A DNA stretch of 62,713 bases from NCBI GenBank assembly GCA_001769855.1, contig MEPP01000019.1, forward strand, positions 1 through 62,713. The letters run 5' to 3'. Below, in pieces: positions 35,885-44,374 of the stretch; position 1 is the first letter of the stretch, and each line of letters opens with the position of its first letter. The stretch comes from Bdellovibrionales bacterium GWA2_49_15. GTDB lineage: Bacteria; Bdellovibrionota; Bacteriovoracia; Bacteriovoracales; Bacteriovoracaceae. A model generated the notes under the pieces. That model made no database searches, had not been told where the DNA came from, and worked only from the letters and a program-made list of their open reading frames with translations. The position numbers were made by a program, and so were the translations under genes.

Positions 35885-36199
35885 ATGGAAAGTAAGACTA
35901 ATCACATCTTAGTCCACGGCCATCTCGGCCAAAACCCCGACCTTCGCTACACAAAAAAGCAAGAGCCTGTCTGCGTATTCTCGGTGGCCGAGAATATTAC
36001 AAGCGAGGATGGGCCGATTTGGCACAAGGTGGTGGTCTGGGGAAGGCAGGCCGAGCACTGCTCAGTTATGCTGAAGAAGGGCTCGCCAGTATTTGTGCGA
36101 GGCCAAAAAGTGACCCGTTCTTACGTCGATAAGGAAGGGCAACAGAAGGGTGTTGAGGAGATACAGGCGCAACTCGTCGGTATCTCGATCGCGTCCTAA
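35885..36199 (+). CDS. ssb: Single-stranded DNA-binding protein
   Basis: 104-residue OB-fold SSB: HILVHGHLGQNPDLRYT at the start, FSVAEN, WHKVVVWGRQAEHC and VRGQKV follow the family pattern. It lacks the acidic C-terminal tail typical of chromosomal SSB, as do many plasmid copies. It protects transferred single strands. It lies 14 bp after the small basic protein gene. Confidence 0.85.
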   Translation: MESKTNHILVHGHLGQNPDLRYTKKQEPVCVFSVAENITSEDGPIWHKVVVWGRQAEHCSVMLKKGSPVFVRGQKVTRSYVDKEGQQKGVEEIQAQLVGISIAS

Positions 36200-36218
36200 G
36201 CGAACAGGAGGATTTTTT

Positions 36219-36452
36219 ATGGAACGTGATGGCAAATCATACCAGCTTGAGTACAATGCCGTGGGGGAGAAATCCCCCAGGCTCTTTAACATTCAAATAT
36301 GGAGGGTAGAGGATGTTGCCCAATTCTTAGGATGCTCCAAAGGGCATATCTATAATTTGGTCAACGTCGATAAGATACCGACGAGAAAAAAGGGTAAGTT
36401 TTTGTATTTCATTCCTTCAGAGATTGTGAGTTGGGTCCTACAAGGAGATTGA
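36219..36452 (+). CDS. AlpA/MerR-like excisionase
   Basis: 77 residues starting at the ATG at 36219 with AGGAGG just upstream. A winged helix-turn-helix of the DUF/AlpA type (WRVEDVAQFLGCSKGHIYNLV, then IPTRKKGKFLYF and EIVSWV) binds DNA. Position 4 bp upstream of the integrase suggests the recombination directionality factor. An earlier in-frame ATG at 36150 would overlap ssb and has no ribosome binding site. Confidence 0.75.
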   Translation: MERDGKSYQLEYNAVGEKSPRLFNIQIWRVEDVAQFLGCSKGHIYNLVNVDKIPTRKKGKFLYFIPSEIVSWVLQGD

Positions 36453-36456
36453 AGCA

Positions 36457-37725
36457 ATGAGAAACAAAAACATTAAAATCGAACCTAGTGACGATACAAG
36501 GAAAAATTTCCAAATAAAAAAACTCAAAGGGTTTAGGCGCAACGCCAATGGAAAGATTGAAGCAAATAAAATGATCGATGGAAAACGCTACTGGGAACTT
36601 TTCGATCATGAAAACGATGCATACTACTGGAAGAAAAACTTCCATCCGCTTTTAAATCCCAATCCCCATCGTCCCCTGCCTGAGCTTGGCTATAAACCAG
36701 AACTGTTGCAGTTGAAAGGTTTTTTATCCAACGGCAATAATCTGAATGGAAAAGAGCAACGGATATGCTTTAAGGATGTCTGGATAACGTACTGGAACAG
36801 TCACCTTCTCAGCAAGGAGTTACACACCCAGCACAACAACAAGAAGGCGGCAGATACTTTTTTTGGCCCATTCTTGAATTTGCGCATGTGTGATATCAAC
36901 CGAGGAGTCATTAGCAGTGTGCTTAAAGACAAGAAGATGGAAGTTCTACAGAACCCGTTGAAGTCGTCACAAAGATATAGTTTCAACAATGAACTCAAGA
37001 AACTTTCAACACTTTTTAACTGGTATAAAAAAAACTTCGACCAGAGTTATGAAAATCCTGTTTGCAGCTTGCACCTTGGGGAAGGGTTCATCCGTAAAAT
37101 TCCCAATAAGAAGCGCAAGCTGAATGCAGAACAGGTTATTGCCTTTTTTAATGCACTTGAGAAAGGACATCATGGGGCCTTTTGGCGCGACTTTGCCGAA
37201 ACCCAACTTTACATCGCTGGCCGAGTCCAAGAAGTTGGTGGTCTTCTTTGGCGAAACGTTAATTTTCATCGTATGGAAATTGAAATCTGTGAGGTGGCAG
37301 TTTATATCGGTAAGTATTTTACGGCGATGAAAGATGGAACCAAGACAGGAGAAACACGCATTATAAAAATCAGTGCCATGTTGAATGAAATCTTACTCAG
37401 ACGTTACAATGATAAGCAGGCAGAATGTCCTTTTGTATTCCACATGAACGGCAAGCCGATGAGTCGACAACTAATTGAACAGCACTATAACAATGCTTTT
37501 ATGCGAGCAGGTCTTGAGCAGTTTCGTGGTACGCATACCATGAGACATACGATGGCCAATTTAGTGCGAGAACATTTGAGTCTCGACCACGCCAAGGCAG
37601 CCGGTGGTTGGAAAAGTTCGAGAGTTGTTGAAAACATCTATACGAATACGCCAACCCGTCTGAGTTCAGAATCCGTCAACTGCATTGAGACTGTATTAAG
37701 TGAACAAAGAAAAGAACTGACCTAA
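36457..37725 (+). CDS. int: Tyrosine recombinase / integrase
   Basis: 422 residues with a phage-integrase catalytic domain in the second half: Arg in AGRVQEVGGLLW (near 255), HTMRH (HxxR, near 361), a GGWKSS helix and the nucleophile Tyr in IYTNT (near 395). An N-terminal arm-binding domain precedes a core-binding domain. It ends 12 bp before TTGTGGT repeats and about 80 bp before the right 24-bp repeat, the normal place for an integrase. It would integrate and excise the element with the AlpA-like protein. Confidence 0.92.
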   Translation: MRNKNIKIEPSDDTRKNFQIKKLKGFRRNANGKIEANKMIDGKRYWELFDHENDAYYWKKNFHPLLNPNPHRPLPELGYKPELLQLKGFLSNGNNLNGKEQRICFKDVWITYWNSHLLSKELHTQHNNKKAADTFFGPFLNLRMCDINRGVISSVLKDKKMEVLQNPLKSSQRYSFNNELKKLSTLFNWYKKNFDQSYENPVCSLHLGEGFIRKIPNKKRKLNAEQVIAFFNALEKGHHGAFWRDFAETQLYIAGRVQEVGGLLWRNVNFHRMEIEICEVAVYIGKYFTAMKDGTKTGETRIIKISAMLNEILLRRYNDKQAECPFVFHMNGKPMSRQLIEQHYNNAFMRAGLEQFRGTHTMRHTMANLVREHLSLDHAKAAGGWKSSRVVENIYTNTPTRLSSESVNCIETVLSEQRKELT

Positions 37726-37739
37726 AAACGAACAACCAA

Positions 37740-37758
37740 TTGTGGTAATTTGTGGTAA
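37740..37758 (+). repeat. Paired TTGTGGT motifs, right end
   Basis: TTGTGGTAA at 37740-37748 and 37750-37758, 10 bp apart and in the same orientation as the pair at 201-219. They lie between the integrase stop and attR. Recombinase arm-type binding sites are the likely meaning. Confidence 0.55.
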
Positions 37759-37805
37759 CGCCTTTTTTTTACTATTTTTGTCTGAATGATTTCAGAAGGT
37801 TAAAT

Positions 37806-37850
37806 ATAAAAAAAGGGGCCTCCTGCAAAGGCCCCTTTCTTTTTGGCATC
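37806..37850 (+). terminator. attR candidate within a bidirectional terminator
   Basis: 37806-37829 repeats 72-95 exactly. Together with ggcccctttcttttt it forms a stem AAAGGGGCC/GGCCCCTTT with an A-run before and T-run after, so it can terminate from both sides. The element therefore seems to be inserted in a terminator; which part belonged to the host before integration is inferred. Confidence 0.7.
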
Positions 37851-38069
37851 CTGCCACAACGTAAGTGACATCCTGTCCCTTACTGCTCTTAGTATATCCC
37901 ATATTAAGAAAGAAAAAAGATGCCAAAAACATAGGTAAAGTTTTCCGCGAGCCTTTCTTCCGCAAGATAAAAACAGGAGTTTGCGTAGACTTGATGATTG
38001 ACGGTCACAGACGTGGGATATTAACATTTTTGCATACTTACTTAAAATGCAACCAGAAAGGACCACCTC
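37830..38069. other. Right flank / promoter region of host genes
   Basis: No gene is evident. A weak promoter-like pair, TTGACG (37998-38003) and TATTAA (38019-38024), has a 15-bp spacer and lies upstream of the next gene. AAAGGA near 38056 is the ribosome binding site for 38070. Confidence 0.3.
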
Positions 38070-38474
38070 TTGTTTAAAAACCTCTCATCTTGGCTCACCA
38101 AACGCTGCAGCAGTGATAAATGCGAAGGTGGATATAAGATTCAAAGCTTTACCTTCTATATTCCCTCGCCTCCCGAGAGAAAAGTGGGATACCGAGAAAA
38201 ACAGTTCGACAAAGTTTTTTTTCACTTTATCAACCGTGGTTATAAAATTATTTCCACACATGTCGTACCCAATAACAATCCTTCCCACTCGGGTATGTGG
38301 TTTGTTTGTTTAGTTCAAGCCACCACAGCAGAAGCCAATGCCTTAGATTTAGAAACATATTTCAATGACCAGCTTGAACTGCAAACGACCTCCACAGAAG
38401 CAATTATAGACTCTGACAATAAGGCAATAGATGCTCAAGAAGAAATTTTATATGTTGGCCGCTCTGAAAAATAG
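38070..38474 (+). CDS. Small protein of unknown function
   Basis: 134 residues from a TTG at 38070 with AAAGGA about 10 bases upstream. It has a Cys/Lys-rich start and a fold with many aromatic residues (FTFYIPSPPERKVGYREKQFDKVFFHFINRGYKI), no signal peptide. It overlaps the next gene by about 20 bases. It is the first host gene after attR. Family not recognised. Confidence 0.55.
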   Translation: MFKNLSSWLTKRCSSDKCEGGYKIQSFTFYIPSPPERKVGYREKQFDKVFFHFINRGYKIISTHVVPNNNPSHSGMWFVCLVQATTAEANALDLETYFNDQLELQTTSTEAIIDSDNKAIDAQEEILYVGRSEK

Positions 38475-39741
38475 ACACTTGATATGGCTGGCCGGACTTT
38501 TCATCGTTGGTTGTACCTCTCTCTTCAAATTAACTGAAGGACCAAGTCAGCAAGTCAGAAGCCGTTCTCCTTTTGAGGAAACTTCCTTTCTATGCACGCG
38601 CTCCACTCAGCAGAGCATTCTAGGTCCGCAAAAAAATCTTAATGAAGATTTTTCCGATTTTCTAAAGCTAAGCAATTCCCCCCAAGACTTTGAAAGTAAG
38701 ATGATTCTTTGGGCCCTCCTCAATCAAAATGCCCATCCCTTTTTAGCCGGTCCTTCAAGCGGCGTCGTGATTGTCCTCATTTCAGGGCGCGATTTGCAAT
38801 TCCTTAATTTTGCCCCCGCCAACAATGTGAAAGATTACCCCTACTATAAAATGATGCAATTTTTACGAAGCAGGAATCCTAAAGGCCCTTCCCTGAAGTC
38901 GCTTGGAAGTTTGCTTGAAAAAAATTACCGGGGAGGCATCAAAGTCTCGCCCTTTTTCCAAGAATCCTTACAAGATGAGGCCCGTCTTATCAATGCTTCG
39001 CCGGAACTCAAAAAAGCATTTATTCGTGGCGATCAGGTCCTCAGCTTGAATGAATCAATTTCAGCATTCCCTTTCAGCGCGATGGTGCAACACTTCGAAT
39101 CGGTAATGAAGGTCTCTAAGAACTTAGCAAATATACAGCCAATTCCAATTACTTTTGCCCATCAAGAGGACATGGATAATGGGACGATTAAATGTAATGT
39201 GGAGATTCCCAATTACACACAAGAAAAATATCATATAAAAAAAGCGCCCATTCAAAATCTCTTTTTTGGCATCAAGGAAGGGCAGACGCTCGCCTTGGCG
39301 ATCACCTATTTTCAATCGCCCCTTAAAACACCTTACCTCGATACACCGACCTTAACAGGCATCAATCAAGCTGAACCACCAGTTTTTTGTGTATTTGAAA
39401 GTAAGAACCAGGCAAGTATTGTTTTTTCTTCTCATTCTCGCGATCCCTTGCAATTGTTGTCGCAGATTATTACCCAGGTGAAGATAAATTCTCACCCACA
39501 AGGAGTATGGGAGATTCTCGATCAGGCCTTTTATATGTACCTGGATTCTCCTCCACGAGTCATTTATAGCGCCAAGGATGCACTCTCAAAACCTCCCCCA
39601 CTTTATGCGAAACTACTTGAAGACTACCCAAGTTATTATGTGGAAAAGCTGGGCGAACTTATCGGCGTTCAATTTGATCCTGATGGCTCTGTGTTCTTTT
39701 TAAAAAGGCCATCACATTTTGCCCAAGATTGTCACAACTAG
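38452..39741 (+). CDS. Lipoprotein of unknown function
   Basis: About 429 residues from the ATG at 38452 with lipobox LFIVGC near residue 21; an earlier in-frame start at 38431 lies further into the preceding gene. The body is soluble, with no recognised domain. It ends just before the ferredoxin gene, likely the same unit. Confidence 0.6.
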   Translation: MLAALKNRHLIWLAGLFIVGCTSLFKLTEGPSQQVRSRSPFEETSFLCTRSTQQSILGPQKNLNEDFSDFLKLSNSPQDFESKMILWALLNQNAHPFLAGPSSGVVIVLISGRDLQFLNFAPANNVKDYPYYKMMQFLRSRNPKGPSLKSLGSLLEKNYRGGIKVSPFFQESLQDEARLINASPELKKAFIRGDQVLSLNESISAFPFSAMVQHFESVMKVSKNLANIQPIPITFAHQEDMDNGTIKCNVEIPNYTQEKYHIKKAPIQNLFFGIKEGQTLALAITYFQSPLKTPYLDTPTLTGINQAEPPVFCVFESKNQASIVFSSHSRDPLQLLSQIITQVKINSHPQGVWEILDQAFYMYLDSPPRVIYSAKDALSKPPPLYAKLLEDYPSYYVEKLGELIGVQFDPDGSVFFLKRPSHFAQDCHN

Positions 39742-39749
39742 GCCCTCAC

Positions 39750-40046
39750 ATGTATTCTCCTACCAAGAACTGCGAGTTGATTGTCTTTGGTCGGGCCAGC
39801 CAGAGAATAGTTTTCCAACGAAAACTCCCCCTGAAAGCGGACGGAGAACTTTTGCTATCCCTAATGGCGCGCCACGGCATTAATCTTGCCTCTGCTTGCC
39901 AAGGACAAGGTATCTGTCAAAAATGCAGCGTATGGTATGTCGGTAAGAAAATATTGGCCTGCCAGCACACTGCAGACTCACTTTCAAGAGCATTAAATGA
40001 GCAAAATGACGACCATCGACTCGCTTTAGAGGTTGATTATCTCTGA
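39750..40046 (+). CDS. 2Fe-2S ferredoxin-like protein
   Basis: 98 residues from the ATG at 39750. The cluster motif CQGQGICQKC followed by a Cys 12 residues later (KKILAC) matches plant-type [2Fe-2S] ferredoxins (CxxxxxCxxC...C). It has no signal peptide. It is probably an electron carrier; the partner is unknown. Confidence 0.75.
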   Translation: MYSPTKNCELIVFGRASQRIVFQRKLPLKADGELLLSLMARHGINLASACQGQGICQKCSVWYVGKKILACQHTADSLSRALNEQNDDHRLALEVDYL

Positions 40047-40081
40047 CGACACATTAATAATATTAAAGGTTTTTTTATTTC

Positions 40082-40110
40082 TTGAAAGGTTTCGTCGGAT
40101 TAGTTATACC
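40082..40110 (+). promoter_or_regulatory. Sigma-70-like promoter candidate
   Basis: TTGAAA (40082-40087), 17-bp spacer, TATACC (40105-40110), upstream of the gene at 40167. A good match in spacing, moderate in -10. The rest of 40047-40166 shows nothing else. Confidence 0.45.
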
Positions 40111-40166
40111 TTTATAGAAGTATTAATTACGCTAATACATACAAAGTGCAGGAAGGGGCTTGTAAC

Positions 40167-41060
40167 ATGACGTTCAAAACTTTCACCGCTCTCTTGTTCA
40201 CATTGCTGATTTCGTCCAACTCGTTTGCTTTGGAGATGGTCAGCTACAATATTCGAAATTTTGATAAGGACATTAGAGAGGGAACGGCCACCAATAAGCC
40301 CGTTTTGATTGCCACTCTCAAGTCACTCAATGCCGATTTATTTGCCGTTGAGGAAATCGTAAACCAAACGGCTTTTGCCCAAATGATCACGACCTCTCTT
40401 CCAGAATATGGATTTGCCCTTTCCACCTGCGGCGGAACTGGCAAACAAAAATTGGGTTTTCTGTATAAAAAAGCTACGATTCGCCTCAATTCTTTTCGTG
40501 AAGATTCTCGTCTGGCAGCCGATGGCCAATGTAATAAGGGATTGCGCCCTGCCGCCATTGGGAATTTTACTTATATCCCCAATGGTATGACCTTTGCCGC
40601 TGTCGCTGTTCACCTCAAGGCGGGTGGCAAACAAGCCAATGCCGATGTCCGCTATCGACAGTACGGAATCATTACCCAAATCCTCAGAGAAATTCGTCAG
40701 CAAGGCCAAAACAACCTGGTCATCCTCGGGGATTTCAACACCACTGAATATGTCTTGCGAGACCAAAACTACACTCGCTTTATCGAATTCATCGATAATA
40801 ACCAGCTAATTGACTTCAGTGCTGAGATAAATTGTTCGGCTTACTGGTGGGGCGAAACTGATGACAATATCGACAGTCCGTCTATCTTGGACCACATTGT
40901 AGTTTCGCAAGAGTTTCACTCTTTCTTCAAAGGTCACACGGTACAAGCAAAGGCCCATTGTGAAAAAGTACAGTGCAAGGCCGCTTCTCCCTCTGATCTT
41001 GGAGTCACCTATCAAGAGGTTTCTGATCACTGTCCGATTCTGTCATCACTTAAAGAATAA
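40167..41060 (+). CDS. Secreted endonuclease/exonuclease/phosphatase-family protein
   Basis: About 297 residues from the ATG at 40167 with GGAAGGGG upstream. A signal peptide (LLFTLLISSNSFA) precedes an EEP domain: MVSYNIRNF (metal Asn), a VEEI acidic motif, LGDFNT (Asp/Asn), and SDHCPI (catalytic His) near the end. Likely a periplasmic or extracellular nuclease or phosphodiesterase; in a predator-like bacterium this could help degrade nucleic acids, an inference. Confidence 0.8.
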   Translation: MTFKTFTALLFTLLISSNSFALEMVSYNIRNFDKDIREGTATNKPVLIATLKSLNADLFAVEEIVNQTAFAQMITTSLPEYGFALSTCGGTGKQKLGFLYKKATIRLNSFREDSRLAADGQCNKGLRPAAIGNFTYIPNGMTFAAVAVHLKAGGKQANADVRYRQYGIITQILREIRQQGQNNLVILGDFNTTEYVLRDQNYTRFIEFIDNNQLIDFSAEINCSAYWWGETDDNIDSPSILDHIVVSQEFHSFFKGHTVQAKAHCEKVQCKAASPSDLGVTYQEVSDHCPILSSLKE

Positions 41061-41063
41061 TAT

Positions 41064-41645
41064 ATGCGTTATCTATCCATCGACCTTGAAGCCACCGGAT
41101 TGCGTGAGCATGATTCGATTATTGAGTTTGCCATGGCCCCCTTCTGCACCAAAGATAAAACCATCGCCACCCCATTATGCAGGTCCGTGTACGTCAAATG
41201 TGAGTCCTTTGAATCTCTCAAACCAACTCTTGATCCCTGGGTGATAGAGCACAATGAAGCACTGATCAAACGCGCCCACTGTGATGGACTGAGTCTTCCT
41301 GATTTGCAAAAGTTTTTGGTGGATTACCTCACTTCACCTGCAGTCACGAGTTATTTTGGAACGCAAACCGGTCAAAAAATCATCCTCCTGGGAAAGTCAA
41401 TGAATGCTCTTGATCTACCCTTTCTAAATCGTGATTTGGGATGGGAATTTATGAGAAAATATTTTCACCATCAGGTCCTTGATCTCTCATCAGTGGTTCG
41501 TGCCTTTGTCGATAAGGGTCTCTTACCGCCAGAAACAGTCTCTGGGTCTGCGCTCATGAAGCATCTTAAAATGGGTGACGTGGCCCATACCGCACTGGAA
41601 GATGCCATGAATGTTGCAAAAATTTATCTAAAATTGCTGACCTAA
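41064..41645 (+). CDS. DEDDh 3'-5' exonuclease-like protein
   Basis: 193 residues. DLEATGL (metal Asp/Glu), LLGKSMNALDLPFL, and HTALEDA (His...Asp) near the end match the DnaQ/oligoribonuclease fold. It starts 3 bp after the preceding gene and its stop overlaps the convergent nlpD-like gene by 4 bases. Confidence 0.78.
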   Translation: MRYLSIDLEATGLREHDSIIEFAMAPFCTKDKTIATPLCRSVYVKCESFESLKPTLDPWVIEHNEALIKRAHCDGLSLPDLQKFLVDYLTSPAVTSYFGTQTGQKIILLGKSMNALDLPFLNRDLGWEFMRKYFHHQVLDLSSVVRAFVDKGLLPPETVSGSALMKHLKMGDVAHTALEDAMNVAKIYLKLLT

Positions 41646-42304
41646 TTTCTGGCCAGTAAATCCAGTGGATTCAAGGCCCGCGATTCCTTACGCAACTCGA
41701 AGTGCAAATGTGGACCTGTGGCGCGACCTGTACGGCCCACTAGCCCCAATACTTGCCCTCTAAAGACCTTCTGGCCTTTTTGAGTATAATTTTTTTTGGC
41801 ATGGGCATAGACTGAAAAAAATCCGTCCTTATGGGCCAAAACCGTCAGATTTCCATAAGCACGAATTCCCCTCCCCGAATAGATGACGATGCCGTCGTCC
41901 ACGGCCAAAAAGGGTGTGCCTTGAGATGCGGGAATGTCTATCCCCTCATGTTTTCGCCCCCATCGTCCACCATAGTTTGAGCTAACGGCATGTGCAGAGG
42001 GAACCGGCCAAAGAAACTTTTTACCATAGGAATTGATGTCAACCTGAGGGGGTGCTTCCTCATTAATCTGGAAGGCACGCAAAACACCTTTTTCTTGTGG
42101 AATGAAAATCCACTGTCCCCTGACAAATGGGCGATCTTTATTAGCTTCGACAAGTTTCCGCTCAGGAATATTATATTTTTTACTCAACTCACCTGGCCCG
42201 ATATTATTACTCAGCAATACATATTTTCCGCTCTGAATAGAGCTACACGCCCCTGCAAAAAAAGCTGCGAAGAGAATTAATAAGAAGGACAGTCGCTGCA
42301 TCAT
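41642..42304 (-). CDS. nlpD: LysM/M23 peptidase lipoprotein, NlpD-like
   Basis: 220 residues. Lipobox FAGAC, a LysM-like segment (about 30-75), and an M23 domain with the metal ligands in KHEGIDIP and GPHLHFEL. NlpD family proteins are LytM factors that activate cell-wall amidases; it is normally near surE, as here. It ends the minus-strand cluster that starts with accD. Confidence 0.85.
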   Translation of the reverse strand: MMQRLSFLLILFAAFFAGACSSIQSGKYVLLSNNIGPGELSKKYNIPERKLVEANKDRPFVRGQWIFIPQEKGVLRAFQINEEAPPQVDINSYGKKFLWPVPSAHAVSSNYGGRWGRKHEGIDIPASQGTPFLAVDDGIVIYSGRGIRAYGNLTVLAHKDGFFSVYAHAKKNYTQKGQKVFRGQVLGLVGRTGRATGPHLHFELRKESRALNPLDLLARN

Positions 42305-42310
42305 ACTCTT

Positions 42311-43087
42311 TCAACTCATGATAAACTGATTTACAAAAGTTTCCATACCACTACGATCAAAATTAGATTGTTCCAGCAAATTGAGCAGGGAAACGGAAAT
42401 CTTTTTTTTCTCAATCGCCATACAATCCGTGCCTTCGTCGCAATCAGGCCCTTGATATTTACCCCCAATCCAATAGTACGGACGTTGTCGCGCATCTGTT
42501 CTCTCTTCGATCGCATCGCTATAGCGTCGAAACCCCAATCGGGAATACTGCACTCCGCGAATTTGTTCAAAAGGAAGATTTGGGACATTAATATTCACAA
42601 CTCCAAATGACGGACAGAATTTATGCCCACCCAAAGATAAAAATCGCTTCAAAAAATTTGCCGCTGCAATATAATATATTTCATCGCCATGGGACCACTG
42701 GTCAATGACAGAACTCACAGCGATTGCGGGAACGCTGTGAAAAGCAGCCTCTCGAGCGGCTGCAACAGTCCCTGAATAATAAACATCCTGACCAAGATTG
42801 GCCCCACGATTTATACCCGAAATAACGGCATCAAACTGCACATTTTTGGCCAAATAGCCCAGCCCCATAAAAACACAATCAGCAGGGAATCCGCTACATC
42901 CCCAAATATTCTTACTAATTTCCACGGTGCGCAGGGGATCATTTAGCGTTAGTGAATGGCCCGTAGTTGACCTCTCTCTTAGAGGGGCCACGACGTACAG
43001 CTCGGCCACCGTACGCAATGCATTTATCAAGATTTGGATACCATCTGCATGAATGCCATCATCATTGCTAAGTAAAACTTTTAACAT
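42311..43087 (-). CDS. surE: 5'/3'-nucleotidase SurE
   Basis: 258 residues. The N-terminal LLSNDDGIHADG carries the metal-binding Asp pair and Gly; later motifs SGINRGANLG and NINVP are family signatures. SurE hydrolyses nucleoside monophosphates. It overlaps the TrpF-like gene by 7 bases and precedes nlpD by 6 bp. Confidence 0.92.
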   Translation of the reverse strand: MLKVLLSNDDGIHADGIQILINALRTVAELYVVAPLRERSTTGHSLTLNDPLRTVEISKNIWGCSGFPADCVFMGLGYLAKNVQFDAVISGINRGANLGQDVYYSGTVAAAREAAFHSVPAIAVSSVIDQWSHGDEIYYIAAANFLKRFLSLGGHKFCPSFGVVNINVPNLPFEQIRGVQYSRLGFRRYSDAIEERTDARQRPYYWIGGKYQGPDCDEGTDCMAIEKKKISVSLLNLLEQSNFDRSGMETFVNQFIMS

Positions 43088-43764
43088 CTCATTTGCCTAA
43101 TGCTGTTAAGTTTTTCTTTAAGTAAGATCATATTAGGAATCCGATAGGATAACTCGACCGACTTATTGATAGGATATGAAAAGATATCAATACCCATAAA
43201 TTCTAGCACTGAAGGCAACACCTCATGAGACCAGTCGGCGGCGAGAATGATTTGACAATCTTTCCGCTTCAACTGTGGGATAAAATTAGAACAAACATTC
43301 TTATAAAAATCGTCAAAACGTCCCTGATCATAAAGTTTCAAAATCTGCTCGTAGGAAAACACCACTCCGCGCAGATATGTGCATGCCAACATTTTCTCAA
43401 GGTCGGCCATAGGATGCCAATGCCAAACAAAAGGGTGTGCGAACTGATCATAAAACGCAGCTTCTCTTGTATCCGAGAATTCTAAAAAAAGTTGGATCAA
43501 ATTTCCTGAATTCAATGGTCCAAGAATAGCTTTGCTATCATCAACAAATTTTTGAACGACAAAGTCTGGTGATTGGTCGAAATGCAAATAAATGCTGTTC
43601 GGCCGATTTTTGATCTTATTCAGGATTTCAAAAAAAATGTGATGCTGCAGAAAATTAAAACTTCTTGGACGAAAATCTACCCCAAAGGAACGAATTCCCT
43701 CTTGTGCGAGAATATCTAGATACTGCTCACCATAGATTCCTTCAATTCTCAAACTAGGATTCAT
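43081..43764 (-). CDS. TrpF-like barrel protein lacking the catalytic Cys
   Basis: 227 residues. The N-terminus (LRIEGIYGEQYLDIL ... GVDFRPRSFNFLQ) aligns with phosphoribosylanthranilate isomerase (VKICGIT...A.GF.F.PKS.RY), and the late GIDIFSYPINKSVE resembles the phosphate-binding end. The catalytic Cys of KICGI is replaced by Glu here. It overlaps the amidotransferase gene by 11 bases. A repurposed homologue is inferred; enzymatic TrpF activity is unlikely. Confidence 0.5.
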   Translation of the reverse strand: MNPSLRIEGIYGEQYLDILAQEGIRSFGVDFRPRSFNFLQHHIFFEILNKIKNRPNSIYLHFDQSPDFVVQKFVDDSKAILGPLNSGNLIQLFLEFSDTREAAFYDQFAHPFVWHWHPMADLEKMLACTYLRGVVFSYEQILKLYDQGRFDDFYKNVCSNFIPQLKRKDCQIILAADWSHEVLPSVLEFMGIDIFSYPINKSVELSYRIPNMILLKEKLNSIRQMRC

Positions 43765-44374
43765 TTATAAGATTATACCGGAACTGCTCTGCGACTGCGA
43801 AAAAGAGTCCGGGGCAAGAAGTACCAATCGATTCGGGATGAAACTGCATAGTCAAAAAGTTGGTGCCGGCCGACATAATAACTTCATCTTTCACAACCAG
43901 ATCACAAGGCCCGCATTGCTCGACAGAATTCATTTTCACACATAAAGAATTATAACGTTGCACTTTGGTCATTTGCTGATGATAACTTCTTGGAAAAATG
44001 GGCCACGATGGAATGATCATTTCGATACTCTCCCCGTGGATGGCTTCGCGGCTAGGCAAAATTTGCCCCCCCCTCATCTTCCAATAAAGTTGATGGCCCA
44101 GGCAAATACCAAAGTTGAATATTCGGGGCAGCGCAAAAGCTTTGTGCATAATAGGTATAATTTCATCGTACTCAGCGGGATGCCCTGGACCAGGTCCCCA
44201 AACAAGTATCTGTGCATTAAGCAGGATTGACTGCTCTTGATGGTGCACTTTCTTCCAGTGCAGAACTTTGGGAGTAATTTTCAAAAATTCATAAAAGGCG
44301 TTGGCAATGTTATAGGTAAAGCTATCATCAAAATCAATGATCAGAACTTGTGCATTCGTTATATTGGTATCCAT
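43754..44374 (-). CDS. Glutamine amidotransferase, PabA/TrpG-like
   Basis: 206 residues. Class I amidotransferase with the nucleophile in GICLGHQ (near residue 93) and HPES (His-Glu pair) near the C-terminus; IDFDDSFTYN and WGPGPGHP are typical of PabA/TrpG. It would provide ammonia to a chorismate-using synthase, but no TrpE/PabB partner is nearby. Proximity to folC slightly favours the folate (PabA) role. Its start overlaps the lptD stop by 1 base. Confidence 0.8.
   Translation of the reverse strand: MDTNITNAQVLIIDFDDSFTYNIANAFYEFLKITPKVLHWKKVHHQEQSILLNAQILVWGPGPGHPAEYDEIIPIMHKAFALPRIFNFGICLGHQLYWKMRGGQILPSREAIHGESIEMIIPSWPIFPRSYHQQMTKVQRYNSLCVKMNSVEQCGPCDLVVKDEVIMSAGTNFLTMQFHPESIGTSCPGLFFAVAEQFRYNLINES

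Larger units (their letters stand above)
72..37829. mobile_element. Integrative and conjugative element (about 37.7 kb)
   Basis: The borders are a perfect 24-bp direct repeat (72-95 and 37806-37829). Inside lie a tyrosine recombinase and an AlpA-like excisionase at the right end, ParA with phased repeats at the left end, a full run of VirB/VirD4-type transfer genes, SSB and a Replic_Relax-like protein. Cargo is a broken toxin-antitoxin pair, a giant PKD/RCC1/NHL/RHS protein and an HTH/small-peptide cassette. Integrase adjacent to one repeat and recombinase-arm-like motifs at both ends support an integrated state. Integration at a terminator hairpin rather than a tRNA is inferred, because each repeat is half of a terminator-like stem. 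Conjugative ability is inference: no classical relaxase or VirB11 is visible. Confidence 0.8.
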
